DNA from: Bacteroidales bacterium UBA6117 | GTDB lineage: Bacteria; Bacteroidota; Bacteroidia; Bacteroidales; VadinHA17 | Length of the DNA: 64,000 bases | Assembly (NCBI GenBank): GCA_002428385.1 | Contig: DIWB01000003.1 | Coordinates: 1 to 64,000, forward strand | Reading direction: 5' to 3' | Shown: positions 1 through 8,592 of the stretch, piece by piece | Layout of the letters: each line of letters begins with the position of its first letter | How positions within the stretch are numbered: the stretch's first letter is position 1 | Position numbers and translations under genes: made by a program | Notes under the pieces: model-generated | The model's database searches: none | What the model was told of the DNA's origin: nothing | Seen by the model: the letters and a program-made list of their open reading frames with translations, nothing else

Positions 1-171
1 AAGCTCAACTGGGATGGCACCTACAAGGGAAAGATTGTCTCCCCGGGTGTTTATTTCTATCAGTGCGACGTTTTTGAAAGGAGGATCTCAGGTCTTGAGC
101 AGTTCCATCTTTCGGGCTTTGTGCATGTCATAACCGAACCCGGAGCTAAGGTCACAACACCTGAATTTTAA
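1..171 (+). CDS. C-terminal end of a type IX secretion cargo protein (gliding-type C-terminal domain)
   Basis: The reading frame is open from the first base and stops with TAA at 169-171, so only the last 56 residues are present. The stretch NWDGTYKGK followed by SPGVYFYQ is the hallmark of the gliding motility-associated C-terminal domain (CHU_C, type B sorting signal), which directs export through the type IX system of Bacteroidota and is removed or anchored at the surface. The end after the usual strand is extended by about 30 residues. Nothing can be said of the passenger domain. A TPR lipoprotein-like gene follows 10 bases later on the same strand and may be co-transcribed. Confidence 0.75.
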   Translation, partial: KLNWDGTYKGKIVSPGVYFYQCDVFERRISGLEQFHLSGFVHVITEPGAKVTTPEF

Positions 172-181
172 TGAATAAGTC

Positions 182-1393
182 ATGTTAAAGATGAAGAGGA
201 CATTGTTTTTCATACTCTTGTCACTTACTGCGGCAGGACTGCAGGGGCAGACAAAGTCAGATTTTCTGATGAAAGGCAGGGCGCTTGTTGAAAGAGGAAA
301 GCCTGATGAGGCCATAAGCCTGTTGTCTGCAGCACTGGAGAATTATCCGGAAAGGGATGTTTATCTAGAAAGAGCTGAAGCTTTCGCGACCAGAGGTGAT
401 TATTCTCAGGCAATAAATGATTACAATTCAGCAAACAGCGTTTCGTCTGGTTCAGGGGAATACGGACTTTCCAGGATATACGCACTGAAGGGTGATGCCG
501 CGACTGCCGTTTACCACCTTGAACTATGCCTCGGATCGGAATACAGGAGAAGTGAAAAGGAGATCATGCTCGATCCTTCATTCAGCCTTGTTGAGAACCG
601 GCCGGAGTGGCGTCAGTTCTGGAAGAGTGACATTTACAGTTCCGTCGAGAAGGGAATTGCGGAAATTGAGTACAACCTGTCGACCGGTAATATTTCCGAT
701 GCAAAGACTGTGTTTACAAGTCTTACGGGGAGTTATCCGGGAAATAATGACCTGGCCTGTGCAGGAGCTTTGATCAGTTTTAACGAAAAGAAGTATCCGG
801 AGGCCCTCAAAACGCTTGACGGCATTCTTGCAAATGCACCAGGCAATGAAAAGTATTTAAAGCTCCTTGCCTTAACACAGGAAGCATCGGGCAATCCTGC
901 AGGAGCTTCTTCTACCTATACACGACTTATTGCAGCAGGTACAGCCGAACCTGAGCTGCTTTTACTCAGGGCTGAGAGTTACAGGAAGACGGGAGAAACA
1001 GACAGGGCGCTCGGGGATGTGGAAAAATTCCTTGATCTTTATCCGGGTGACAAAAAAGCTCTTAGCCGGGCAGGCCGGCTTTCGGCCGCGTCAGGCGATA
1101 ATCTGAAGGCGCTCACTTATTTCTCGGAAAATCTCAGACTTCATCCGAACGACGCAGAATGCTATATCGACAGGGCTGACTCGTATTTTGTGTCGAAATC
1201 GTGGGACTTTGCAGCGAAGGACTACAGCATGGCGCTCGACCTTCAGCCCGAGAACCCGGAGGCCTGGCTGAATATGGGCATAGCCCGGTTGAGCATGGGT
1301 AAAAAGGACGATGCCTGCTTTTATTTCAGAAAAGCTTTCGGACAGGGAAACAAAAAGGCCGCGGAATACCTTAGTAAAAACTGCATAAAATAA
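182..1393 (+). CDS. Exported tetratricopeptide-repeat protein
   Basis: A 403-residue protein with an N-terminal signal peptide (hydrophobic FFILLSLTAAGLQG, likely cleaved near residue 23) and many TPR helices along its length; clear units include GKPDEAISLLSAALENYP near residues 38-56 and the final two repeats (residues about 300-385). TPR solenoids bind partner proteins; the envelope location suggests a scaffold role, but no specific function can be assigned. A second ATG lies at 191 and could be the true start (MKRTLFF gives an equally good signal). It begins 10 bases after the upstream cargo gene, which suggests an operon, and ends facing the histidine kinase gene. Confidence 0.8.
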   Translation: MLKMKRTLFFILLSLTAAGLQGQTKSDFLMKGRALVERGKPDEAISLLSAALENYPERDVYLERAEAFATRGDYSQAINDYNSANSVSSGSGEYGLSRIYALKGDAATAVYHLELCLGSEYRRSEKEIMLDPSFSLVENRPEWRQFWKSDIYSSVEKGIAEIEYNLSTGNISDAKTVFTSLTGSYPGNNDLACAGALISFNEKKYPEALKTLDGILANAPGNEKYLKLLALTQEASGNPAGASSTYTRLIAAGTAEPELLLLRAESYRKTGETDRALGDVEKFLDLYPGDKKALSRAGRLSAASGDNLKALTYFSENLRLHPNDAECYIDRADSYFVSKSWDFAAKDYSMALDLQPENPEAWLNMGIARLSMGKKDDACFYFRKAFGQGNKKAAEYLSKNCIK

Positions 1394-1439
1394 GGGGTCT
1401 GCAAGTCCTGCAAGCCCTGCCGCGCACCGCGACCGCTTC

Positions 1440-4343
1440 TCACCTTATATTCTTAAGTATCTTGTCGAACAGGTCGTGCGGCTTGAAAGGCTTCAGCACA
1501 TAGTCGTTGATACTCAGATCGGCAATCTTATCGTGGTTTTCGGACATTATAGCGGCTGTAAGAGCCACAACCGGAATATTGCTGATTTCAGGATTGCTTG
1601 ATTTTCTTATCATGCGGGTGGCTTCAATTCCGTCCATCACGGGCATGTGAAGATCCATGAGAACCAGATCGAAATCGGCTTTTTCGAGCATTTCCACTGC
1701 AAGCTGACCATTTTCGACATGAGTCACCTTTACTCCCCAGCCGGAAAGGAACTTGTTGGCAACAAAGAAGTTGATCTTATTGTCCTCTGCCACGAGGATT
1801 CTTTTGCCTTCCAGCCCGACGTAGGTCTCAGAGGCTTCACCTGCATTAGACCTGATTCCTTGTTCAGAGATTCCGAATGAAAGAACGAACCTGAAAGCAG
1901 AACCTTTACCGGGCTCGCTTTCCACATCAATCTTTCCTCCCTGAAGCTCAACGAGTTTTTTGCAGATCGCCAGCCCCAGCCCCGTGCCTCCGAAATGTCT
2001 TGTAGTATCCGGAGAAGCCTGAGTGAAGCTTTCAAATATCATGTCGTGCTTGTCTTTTTGTATTCCCATACCGGTGTCCTTTACCACAAATTCAACGTTG
2101 GTCTTGTTGTTCTTTCTTTCAATCTCCTTCAGGGTCACATGGATATAACCCGATTTTGTGAATTTGAGGGCATTTGAAAGAAGGTTGGAGAGGATCTGGT
2201 TGAGACGGATGGGATCGCCGATGACTTCATTCGGAAGATTGTCGTCCCTGATTATTTCAAATTCAATATTCTTTGACCGGGACCGGAATGAATAGGTTCT
2301 GAGAATATCATTCATGAAATCAGTGAGGCTGAAAGGAGTCTGTTCAAAGACGATTTTCCCTGATTCCATTTTGTTGTAATCGAGCACATCGTTAACAAGG
2401 GTGAGGAGATGATTTCCCGAAAACCTCAGTGTCTTTATGAAATCCATCTGGTCCTCCCTGGGATTGCCCTGAAGAAGGAGGTTGGTTATTCCTATAACTT
2501 CGTTGAGGGGTGTCCTTATCTCATGACTCATTGTCGACATGAACTGCTGTTTCGACTGGGCGGCTTCTTCAGCTTTCCGGCTTGCCTGGATCATATTGTC
2601 AATCATTGTCCTGCGCTGTATTGCAATGGCTATCTGATTGGCAATGAATTCAAGCACATTGACGTCTTCCTGAGTGAACTTGTTCTCGTCATGATAATCC
2701 TGAAGAGCCATTACTCCAATGATCTCCTTTTCGGCTTTCAGGGGAACACCCATCCATACCTGGCAGGGAGTTCCTACAAGCGCTATATCACCCGAGTTCT
2801 CGAGATCTTTCAGGTCATTTAATTTGAGCAGAACCGATTTCCTGAGTCCTATTACCCATTTTGTTATGGTTTTTCGTGCAGGTACATTCTCGAATTTGTC
2901 CTGTTCGTCGGAGAACAGCGGCATCGACAGTGTATCGGTCCTGGCGTCATACAGGGCGATGAAGAAATTGTTCGTATCCCATATCTTGCCGAGCTCTTTC
3001 ACTATTGTAGGATAAATATCCTTAATGTCGATCTGGTTCAGAGCGGCAGTTGAAATGTTATAAAGAATTTCCTGGATGGTCTGAACCTTTCGTTCCTGGG
3101 TAACATTCCTGAAAATCCCCAGTGAGGCTGCTGTTTCGCTGTTTATCAGCAGATTTGTTGCTGTGAGCGATACCTGGATCAGGTTCCCTGATTTATCGTG
3201 CAGCAGGGTGTTTTTGATCATTCTCTCTTTTTCACGCAACAGCTCCTCCAGCGTGCCTGATTCCGTCTTCAGGTTGTCGGGAGTTATCAGTTCATCAACG
3301 GTTCTGCCAAGGGCTTCTTCCCTTGTGTAGCCAAACATAGAAGTGAATTCCTTGTTTACGCTGCTTATCCTTCTTTCACGGTCAATAATTACGATTGCCT
3401 CGGGGATGGAGTCGACCAGGTGTTCAAGGAAGGCCTTCTCCCGGTTTATCTGGTCCTCATAGCTTTTTTGTTTGCTGATATCCGATACAACTCCCCTGTA
3501 GCCTATCTTAAGGTTGTCATGGAACAGGGCAAAAGAATGAGTAAGTATTGGCACCGGAGATCCATCCTTTTTCGTGGCGTAATATTCATTGCTTGAAATC
3601 TGGTCGGGGGAGTCCAGATGCTTAAGGTTTTCGATCATTTGCGGATAATTCTCAGGGAATACCTTTGAGATATGAATACCTTCCGTTAAATCCTTCTTTG
3701 AATATCCGAAAAACTTCAATGCCTGGATGTTGCCATAAATGATATTTCCTGAAAGATCGACTTCATAAATCATTTCGGGAAGCATATCTGCAAAGTTTTC
3801 GAAAATGGTATTTTGCTTTGAGAGGTCATCCTCGCTTTTTTGCCGCGTGGAAGGCTCCCATGTAACGAGTATGTTTCCTGAGGCAATGCTGAATCCTATG
3901 TAATGACCAAGTGAGTCGTCGCCATTATCCGAAACTGAAAGTTTCGTTGCACATCCTGTTTTCTTTGTATCAATTATAAGTCTTACGAGCCTTTCCTTGT
4001 TTGCCAGGGGGGTCTCATCAAGATATTTGTCCTTCGTTTCTGACCTGCGAACCGATTCGATAAGCGCCGCCTTATCGTTCAAGTCAAGGATCTTTATCCT
4101 TCTGTCTTCAGTTATTCTGAACAAGGCAAGGTACGCGCTTACAGTTTCAAATATCTCCTTAATTGTATTGATCGGTGTAAAAGCCCTGTTATCTGCATGG
4201 TTGTTCTGGAGATGGATCCCACTTACCGATCTGAGCCGTTCAACTTCTTCAGTCAGTATTTTGTTGGCCTGGAGAAGCTCTTCATATGTAATTTTAATGT
4301 CAGGCATACTGGAGTCAGAATTTGGCAGGAATGAAATTTTCAC
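1440..4343 (-). CDS. Soluble hybrid sensor histidine kinase with PAS, GAF and receiver domains
   Basis: A 967-residue protein with no membrane segment, so it should sense a cytoplasmic signal. Order of domains: a poorly defined N-terminal sensor region (about 60-170), PAS (about 185-295), PAS (about 305-425), GAF (about 430-590), the dimerisation/phosphoacceptor domain with the motif MSHEIRTPL and His607, an HATPase domain with N-, G1- (DTGMGI) and G2-type (GGTGLGLAI) boxes, and a C-terminal receiver with Asp897 in LVLMDLHMP and the conserved Lys in YVLKPF. Phosphate would pass from His607 to Asp897 and then to an unidentified Hpt protein or regulator; none is adjacent. A second start at 4307 (MPDIKITYEELL) is possible. 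Confidence 0.9.
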   Translation of the reverse strand: MKISFLPNSDSSMPDIKITYEELLQANKILTEEVERLRSVSGIHLQNNHADNRAFTPINTIKEIFETVSAYLALFRITEDRRIKILDLNDKAALIESVRRSETKDKYLDETPLANKERLVRLIIDTKKTGCATKLSVSDNGDDSLGHYIGFSIASGNILVTWEPSTRQKSEDDLSKQNTIFENFADMLPEMIYEVDLSGNIIYGNIQALKFFGYSKKDLTEGIHISKVFPENYPQMIENLKHLDSPDQISSNEYYATKKDGSPVPILTHSFALFHDNLKIGYRGVVSDISKQKSYEDQINREKAFLEHLVDSIPEAIVIIDRERRISSVNKEFTSMFGYTREEALGRTVDELITPDNLKTESGTLEELLREKERMIKNTLLHDKSGNLIQVSLTATNLLINSETAASLGIFRNVTQERKVQTIQEILYNISTAALNQIDIKDIYPTIVKELGKIWDTNNFFIALYDARTDTLSMPLFSDEQDKFENVPARKTITKWVIGLRKSVLLKLNDLKDLENSGDIALVGTPCQVWMGVPLKAEKEIIGVMALQDYHDENKFTQEDVNVLEFIANQIAIAIQRRTMIDNMIQASRKAEEAAQSKQQFMSTMSHEIRTPLNEVIGITNLLLQGNPREDQMDFIKTLRFSGNHLLTLVNDVLDYNKMESGKIVFEQTPFSLTDFMNDILRTYSFRSRSKNIEFEIIRDDNLPNEVIGDPIRLNQILSNLLSNALKFTKSGYIHVTLKEIERKNNKTNVEFVVKDTGMGIQKDKHDMIFESFTQASPDTTRHFGGTGLGLAICKKLVELQGGKIDVESEPGKGSAFRFVLSFGISEQGIRSNAGEASETYVGLEGKRILVAEDNKINFFVANKFLSGWGVKVTHVENGQLAVEMLEKADFDLVLMDLHMPVMDGIEATRMIRKSSNPEISNIPVVALTAAIMSENHDKIADLSINDYVLKPFKPHDLFDKILKNIR

Positions 4344-4389
4344 TGTACTTTATTCTATAGAACGTTAATTTGTGCGGTAACTGTATGTA

Positions 4390-5043
4390 TCATACATATG
4401 TCTGCCTGTTTTTTTCAGTATAGTATCTGCAAAACTCCCTTAATCCGCACTCACTGCAAAGCGGAGCCCTGGCTTTACAGACGTATCTTCCGTGGAGAAT
4501 AAGCCAGTGGTGAGCTTTATGGATCATTGACTGCGGGATGTAAGTTGTCAACTGAAGTTCGGCACTTAACGGTGTTCTGGCGTTTCTTGTCAGGCCTATC
4601 CTTGCAGCGACTCTGAATACATGGGTGTCGACGGCCATAACTGGCTTATTGTAAACCACCGATGCCACTACGTTTGCGGTTTTCCTTCCGACACCCGGCA
4701 GTCTCTGCAGTTCCGACGGATCGGAAGGTACAACTCCTCCGAATTCACTGACCAGCATTTTAGCCATTGCCACAAGATGCTTTGCCTTGTTGTTTGGGTA
4801 GGAACATGATTTGATGAACTCAAGTACTTCCGGCTGCTCAGCCTTTGCCATCGATTCCGCATCGGGATACCTTTCAAGAAGGGCAGGAGTGATCATGTTC
4901 ACACGTTTGTCGGTGCATTGTGCTGACAGTATTACGGCAACGATCAGTTCGAAAGGGTCTGAGTATGAGAGCTCTGTCTCTGCAATCGGCATGTTGACAC
5001 TGAAATACTCAATTGTTTTGCGGTATCTTTCTCTGGTAGTCAT
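4390..5043 (-). CDS. nth: Endonuclease III (DNA glycosylase / AP lyase)
   Basis: A 217-residue base-excision-repair enzyme that removes oxidised pyrimidines and cleaves the abasic site. The helix-hairpin-helix LPGVGRKTANVV carries the catalytic lysine (Lys121), the aspartate is Asp139 in VDTHVFRV, and the C-terminal [4Fe-4S] loop has the standard C-x6-C-x2-C-x5-C spacing (Cys189, 196, 199, 205). Length matches the family (about 211 in E. coli). It is transcribed divergently from aroB, with a 152-base gap, and its 3' end faces the start of the histidine kinase gene on the same strand. Confidence 0.97.
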   Translation of the reverse strand: MTTRERYRKTIEYFSVNMPIAETELSYSDPFELIVAVILSAQCTDKRVNMITPALLERYPDAESMAKAEQPEVLEFIKSCSYPNNKAKHLVAMAKMLVSEFGGVVPSDPSELQRLPGVGRKTANVVASVVYNKPVMAVDTHVFRVAARIGLTRNARTPLSAELQLTTYIPQSMIHKAHHWLILHGRYVCKARAPLCSECGLREFCRYYTEKNRQTYV

Positions 5044-5181
5044 ATAAGGATGAAAAGGCGGATCTAAAGTTAGTTTTTTTTATCAATGAATGTAATCCTT
5101 CTGCAAGCGTACCGCTCTTGAGGATAAGGATATTTTGGGGTTTTATATGTGATTCCGTATGTTTTGTTAACTTTATCGGGC

Positions 5182-5198
5182 AAAGGAGAAGTCAATTG
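5182..5198 (+). promoter_or_regulatory. Shine-Dalgarno site and TTG start codon of aroB
   Basis: AAAGGAG at 5182-5188 sits 7 bases before a TTG at 5196-5198. Starting here gives a protein that begins at EKIVIKTSDSV, where AroB homologues begin, and has the usual length. The in-frame ATG at 5118 would add 26 residues with no counterpart in the family. A strong Shine-Dalgarno sequence is not usual in this phylum and fits the need to recruit a weak start codon. Confidence 0.75.
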
Positions 5199-6233
5199 GA
5201 AAAAATAGTAATCAAGACAAGTGATTCTGTTTCGGATATCCTTGTAGGTGAAGGCTGGGAGATGGTTCATGAACTGCTGCCCGAATCGGGTGTCGCAATC
5301 CTGACTGACGAAAATATTTACAGGATTTATGGAGACAAATTCCCCGGTTTCCCGGTATTTCAGGTAAGACCCGGAGAGTCAAGCAAAAAGTTGCGGGTTG
5401 TTGAATCACTGGCCGGAGAGCTTCTGGAGGCCGGGATCGACCGGGATGGGTTAATTCTTGGCATCGGTGGGGGTGTAGTATGCGACCTGGCAGGATTTCT
5501 GGCTTCCATTTATATGCGGGGCATCAGATGCGCTTATGTCTCTGCTTCGCTGCTTTCCCAGGTCGACGCCAGTACGGGAGGAAAAAACGGAGTGAACCTT
5601 GAGGGGGCAAAAAATGTTCTTGGCTGCTTTAAACAGCCGGAGTTTGTCATCTGTGATCCGCTGATGCTGGAGACCCTGCCCGAGGAGGAATATTATTCGG
5701 GACTTGCCGAACTTATCAAGACAGCGCTTATTGGCGACAGTAAACTATTTGAGTTTATAGAGAACAATCATGCGGGAATATCCCGTCGTGATCCGGGACT
5801 GCTTTCAATGTGCATTTCAATGGCTGTGAACTTTAAGGCAGCTGTTGTCACTGAAGACGAAAAGGAGACCGGACTCAGGCGTATCCTTAATTTCGGGCAT
5901 ACTTACGGTCATGCAATGGAGATGTTTAAATCGTACCGGCACGGATATGCTGTTGCCGCCGGAATGGAACTTGCCTCCGGCTTTTCACTCTCCAGGGGAA
6001 TGATAACAAGGGAGGAACATGAAAGGATAACAGGTCTGCTTAAATCATACGGATTACTGCTGAGTCATGACATTCCGGACGACCAGATAACTCAGCTGAT
6101 AATGAAGGACAAGAAAAAGTCGGGAAATGACATAAACTTTGTATTCCTGAACGGAATAGGCAAAGCAGTGGCTGAAAAGATCACTGTGAAAGAAGCAGCT
6201 GAGTTTTATATTCGGAGTAAACCCGCCAAATAA
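5196..6233 (+). CDS. aroB: 3-dehydroquinate synthase
   Basis: A 345-residue enzyme of the shikimate pathway; it cyclises DAHP to 3-dehydroquinate in the cytoplasm using NAD and a divalent metal. The nucleotide-binding GIGGGVVCDLAGF, the stretch QVDASTGGKNGVN, and the zinc-ligand region ending in NFGHTYGHAME are all present in the expected order. The TTG start at 5196 is chosen because of the Shine-Dalgarno site and family length. aroC follows after 10 bases, so the two shikimate-pathway genes form an operon although they catalyse steps two and seven. Confidence 0.95.
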   Translation: MEKIVIKTSDSVSDILVGEGWEMVHELLPESGVAILTDENIYRIYGDKFPGFPVFQVRPGESSKKLRVVESLAGELLEAGIDRDGLILGIGGGVVCDLAGFLASIYMRGIRCAYVSASLLSQVDASTGGKNGVNLEGAKNVLGCFKQPEFVICDPLMLETLPEEEYYSGLAELIKTALIGDSKLFEFIENNHAGISRRDPGLLSMCISMAVNFKAAVVTEDEKETGLRRILNFGHTYGHAMEMFKSYRHGYAVAAGMELASGFSLSRGMITREEHERITGLLKSYGLLLSHDIPDDQITQLIMKDKKKSGNDINFVFLNGIGKAVAEKITVKEAAEFYIRSKPAK

Positions 6234-6243
6234 CGTACAGTAT

Positions 6244-7239
6244 ATGAATTCTTTCGGTAACGTGTTCAGAGTTTCGGTTTTTGGAGAGTCGCATGGCAAT
6301 GCCATCGGTGTTATTATTGACGGCTGCCCTCCCGGGCTAAGTGTCAGTCCCGATGATTTTATGCAGGATCTCTCGCGAAGGCGCAGCGGATCAAAGGGAA
6401 CAACCCCGCGCAGCGAGACAGACACCCCCGAGATACTGAGCGGAGTATATAATGGAAATACAACCGGGGCACCTCTTACCCTTGTCACCAGAAACAGTGA
6501 CAGAAGATCGGCCGATTATGATGAGTTCAGGAATGTCCCGAGGCCGGGTCATGCTGACTATGTGGCCGGAATAAAATACAAGGGTATGGCCGACATGAGG
6601 GGAAGCGGCCATTTTTCGGGCAGGATAACATGGGGACTGGTGGCCGCGGGCGTGATAGCAAAAAGAATCATTCAGCCGTCGGTTGTCAATGCCCGGCTTA
6701 TATCCGCAGGGGGCATGAACGATGTTGATAAGGCAATTGAGAAAGCGCTTTCAGATGGAGATTCAATCGGAGGCATAATCGAATGCAGGGTTTCAGATCC
6801 GGTTAAGGCTCTGGGCGAACCATTCTTCTATCCGGTTGAATCAGCTATCAGTCATGCCGTCTTTGCAATTCCCGCAATCAAGGGTATTGAATTCGGTTCG
6901 GGATTCGGGGCGGCTTCAATGAAGGGATCGGAACATAATGATGCTTTTGTTGATGACAAAGGGAAAACCCTGACAAACAACGCCGGAGGGATTAACGGAG
7001 GAATCACCAACGGAAATGAGATAATATTCAGAGTTGCCGTAAAACCTACATCATCGACCGGGGTGGAACAGAATACCTTCGATTTTGGCAGGAAGGAGAT
7101 GACACGCCTGAATGTAAAGGGGAGACATGATACATGCATTGCCCTCAGAATGCCTGTAATTGTTGAAGCCGCCGCTGCCGTTGCACTGGCCGACTTTCTG
7201 ATGATCGACAGGGGGATTAACGGGTTGCGGACTCACTGA
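6244..7239 (+). CDS. aroC: Chorismate synthase
   Basis: A 331-residue enzyme that turns EPSP into chorismate with reduced FMN. N-terminal signature GESHGNAIGVIIDGCPPG, central RPGHADY and GSGHFSGR, and C-terminal GRHDTCIALRMPVIVEAAAAV are all present. It is about 25-30 residues shorter than typical family members, missing part of the C-terminal tail, and the flavin-site segment usually written GRETA or GRLTA reads GRITW here. These are changes at variable points and the enzyme is probably active. It is the second gene of the aroBC operon and ends 6 bases before the convergent tilS gene. Confidence 0.93.
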   Translation: MNSFGNVFRVSVFGESHGNAIGVIIDGCPPGLSVSPDDFMQDLSRRRSGSKGTTPRSETDTPEILSGVYNGNTTGAPLTLVTRNSDRRSADYDEFRNVPRPGHADYVAGIKYKGMADMRGSGHFSGRITWGLVAAGVIAKRIIQPSVVNARLISAGGMNDVDKAIEKALSDGDSIGGIIECRVSDPVKALGEPFFYPVESAISHAVFAIPAIKGIEFGSGFGAASMKGSEHNDAFVDDKGKTLTNNAGGINGGITNGNEIIFRVAVKPTSSTGVEQNTFDFGRKEMTRLNVKGRHDTCIALRMPVIVEAAAAVALADFLMIDRGINGLRTH

Positions 7240-7245
7240 TTATTT

Positions 7246-8592
7246 TCATTCGGACGGATCGTTCATCTCAATCCTCAGTACCGTTCTTGTTGATTCAGTA
7301 ACCCTGAACCTGTCATCAAGCCTTTCCCCCATTACCCAGACAATGTCACCGTCCGATTCAAGTATCAGGGTTTCTTCCTTTCTTATCCTTGAAAACTTGT
7401 TATCGACAAAGTAATCACTGAGTTTCTTTCTGTTCTTCATGCCCAGGGGTACGAAGTAATCGCCCTCTTTCCATCTTCTTACAATAATAGGCAGCCTGAT
7501 CTTTTCGCGGTCGATGGAAGCAATCCGCGGATCGCTTGGTATAGTGCTGCCGGTATCAACCGGCTCAAGCGAGGCTGACTTTACCGACGGGATACTCAAC
7601 AGATCCTCCACGGATTCTATAAGGAGATCATCCTGCCGGTCGTGTCTGACCGGACTTACAATAAGTTCATTCCTGTTCTTCAGAATCCGGTGTGTTAATG
7701 TGAATATCTGTTTTCCGGTGGCTGCATTAATCAGTTTTTGAAGGTCTCCTGCAAGAGGTTTTGTTATGCCCCAGGGGAAGAAGAGTTCGAACATCATTGC
7801 TTTGTTTTCACTGAATTCAGCCAGTTTCTCAGTATCAAAAACTATGGATTTGCCTCTTGGTACAGAAACCCGTAATCTGATGCCTTCGATGTGTTCCGAA
7901 AGTATTCTGTCGAGCCCGCCCAGCCTGAGCGCTGTATCATTGAGCGTCTCCTCTATAGATGGATTAATCTCCCTGAGAACGGGGATCACAAGATGCCTTA
8001 TCTTGTTGCGCGTATATTTGGTTTCGGCATTCGATCTGTCTTCCCTGAATGGTATGCTGTATTCGTTGCACCAGGCTTCAATTCTTGCCCTGGTTGCAAA
8101 AAGGAGAGGCCTGATGATTCCATTGGCTGAAGGCTTCATCCCGGCCAGTCCTGTGAGTCCTGTGCCCCTTATGAGGTTAATAAGCAGAGTTTCAATGTTG
8201 TCGTTCAGATTGTGGGCCACGGCAACAAGGTTGCAGCCTTGCCGGATTTTTAATTGTTCAAACCATTCATACCGCAGGTCCCTGGCGGCCATTTGTATAG
8301 ATATGCCTTTTCCTTCTGCAAATTTCATTGTATCAAAAGATACTGAATGGAAGGGGATGTCATTCTTCCCTGCATAGTCCCTGACAAGTTCCTCGTCCCT
8401 ATCCGATTCAACACCTCTCAGCCTGAAGTTGCAGTGGGCGATAACCGTATCGGCTTTTATCCTCGCGAACAGGTGAAGCATTACCATTGAATCGATCCCT
8501 CCGCTTACAGCCAGCAGTATCCTGTCATTCTTTGTGAACAGGGCATTCCTGGCAGCATAATCCTTAAATTCTTCAAATAAAGTCATAATCAT
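7246..8592 (-). CDS. tilS: tRNA(Ile)-lysidine synthase
   Basis: A 448-residue enzyme that converts C34 of tRNA-Ile(CAU) to lysidine, changing its decoding from AUG to AUA and its charging from Met to Ile. The PP-loop AVSGGIDSMVML has SGGIDS at residues 30-35; the C-terminal TilS domain carries the typical RRWKEGDYFVPLGM segment near residues 376-389. The start overlaps the stop of the upstream BamA-like gene by 4 bases (ATGA), which suggests translational coupling. A start two codons later (MTLFEEF) is equally possible. Confidence 0.95.
   Translation of the reverse strand: MIMTLFEEFKDYAARNALFTKNDRILLAVSGGIDSMVMLHLFARIKADTVIAHCNFRLRGVESDRDEELVRDYAGKNDIPFHSVSFDTMKFAEGKGISIQMAARDLRYEWFEQLKIRQGCNLVAVAHNLNDNIETLLINLIRGTGLTGLAGMKPSANGIIRPLLFATRARIEAWCNEYSIPFREDRSNAETKYTRNKIRHLVIPVLREINPSIEETLNDTALRLGGLDRILSEHIEGIRLRVSVPRGKSIVFDTEKLAEFSENKAMMFELFFPWGITKPLAGDLQKLINAATGKQIFTLTHRILKNRNELIVSPVRHDRQDDLLIESVEDLLSIPSVKSASLEPVDTGSTIPSDPRIASIDREKIRLPIIVRRWKEGDYFVPLGMKNRKKLSDYFVDNKFSRIRKEETLILESDGDIVWVMGERLDDRFRVTESTRTVLRIEMNDPSE

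Noticed and set aside
1394..1439. Terminator between the TPR gene and the kinase gene
   Set aside because: The GC-rich bases form no clear stem followed by a T-run.
5118..5195. N-terminal extension of AroB from the ATG at 5118
   Set aside because: The 26 residues are unlike the family and the Shine-Dalgarno site points to TTG at 5196.
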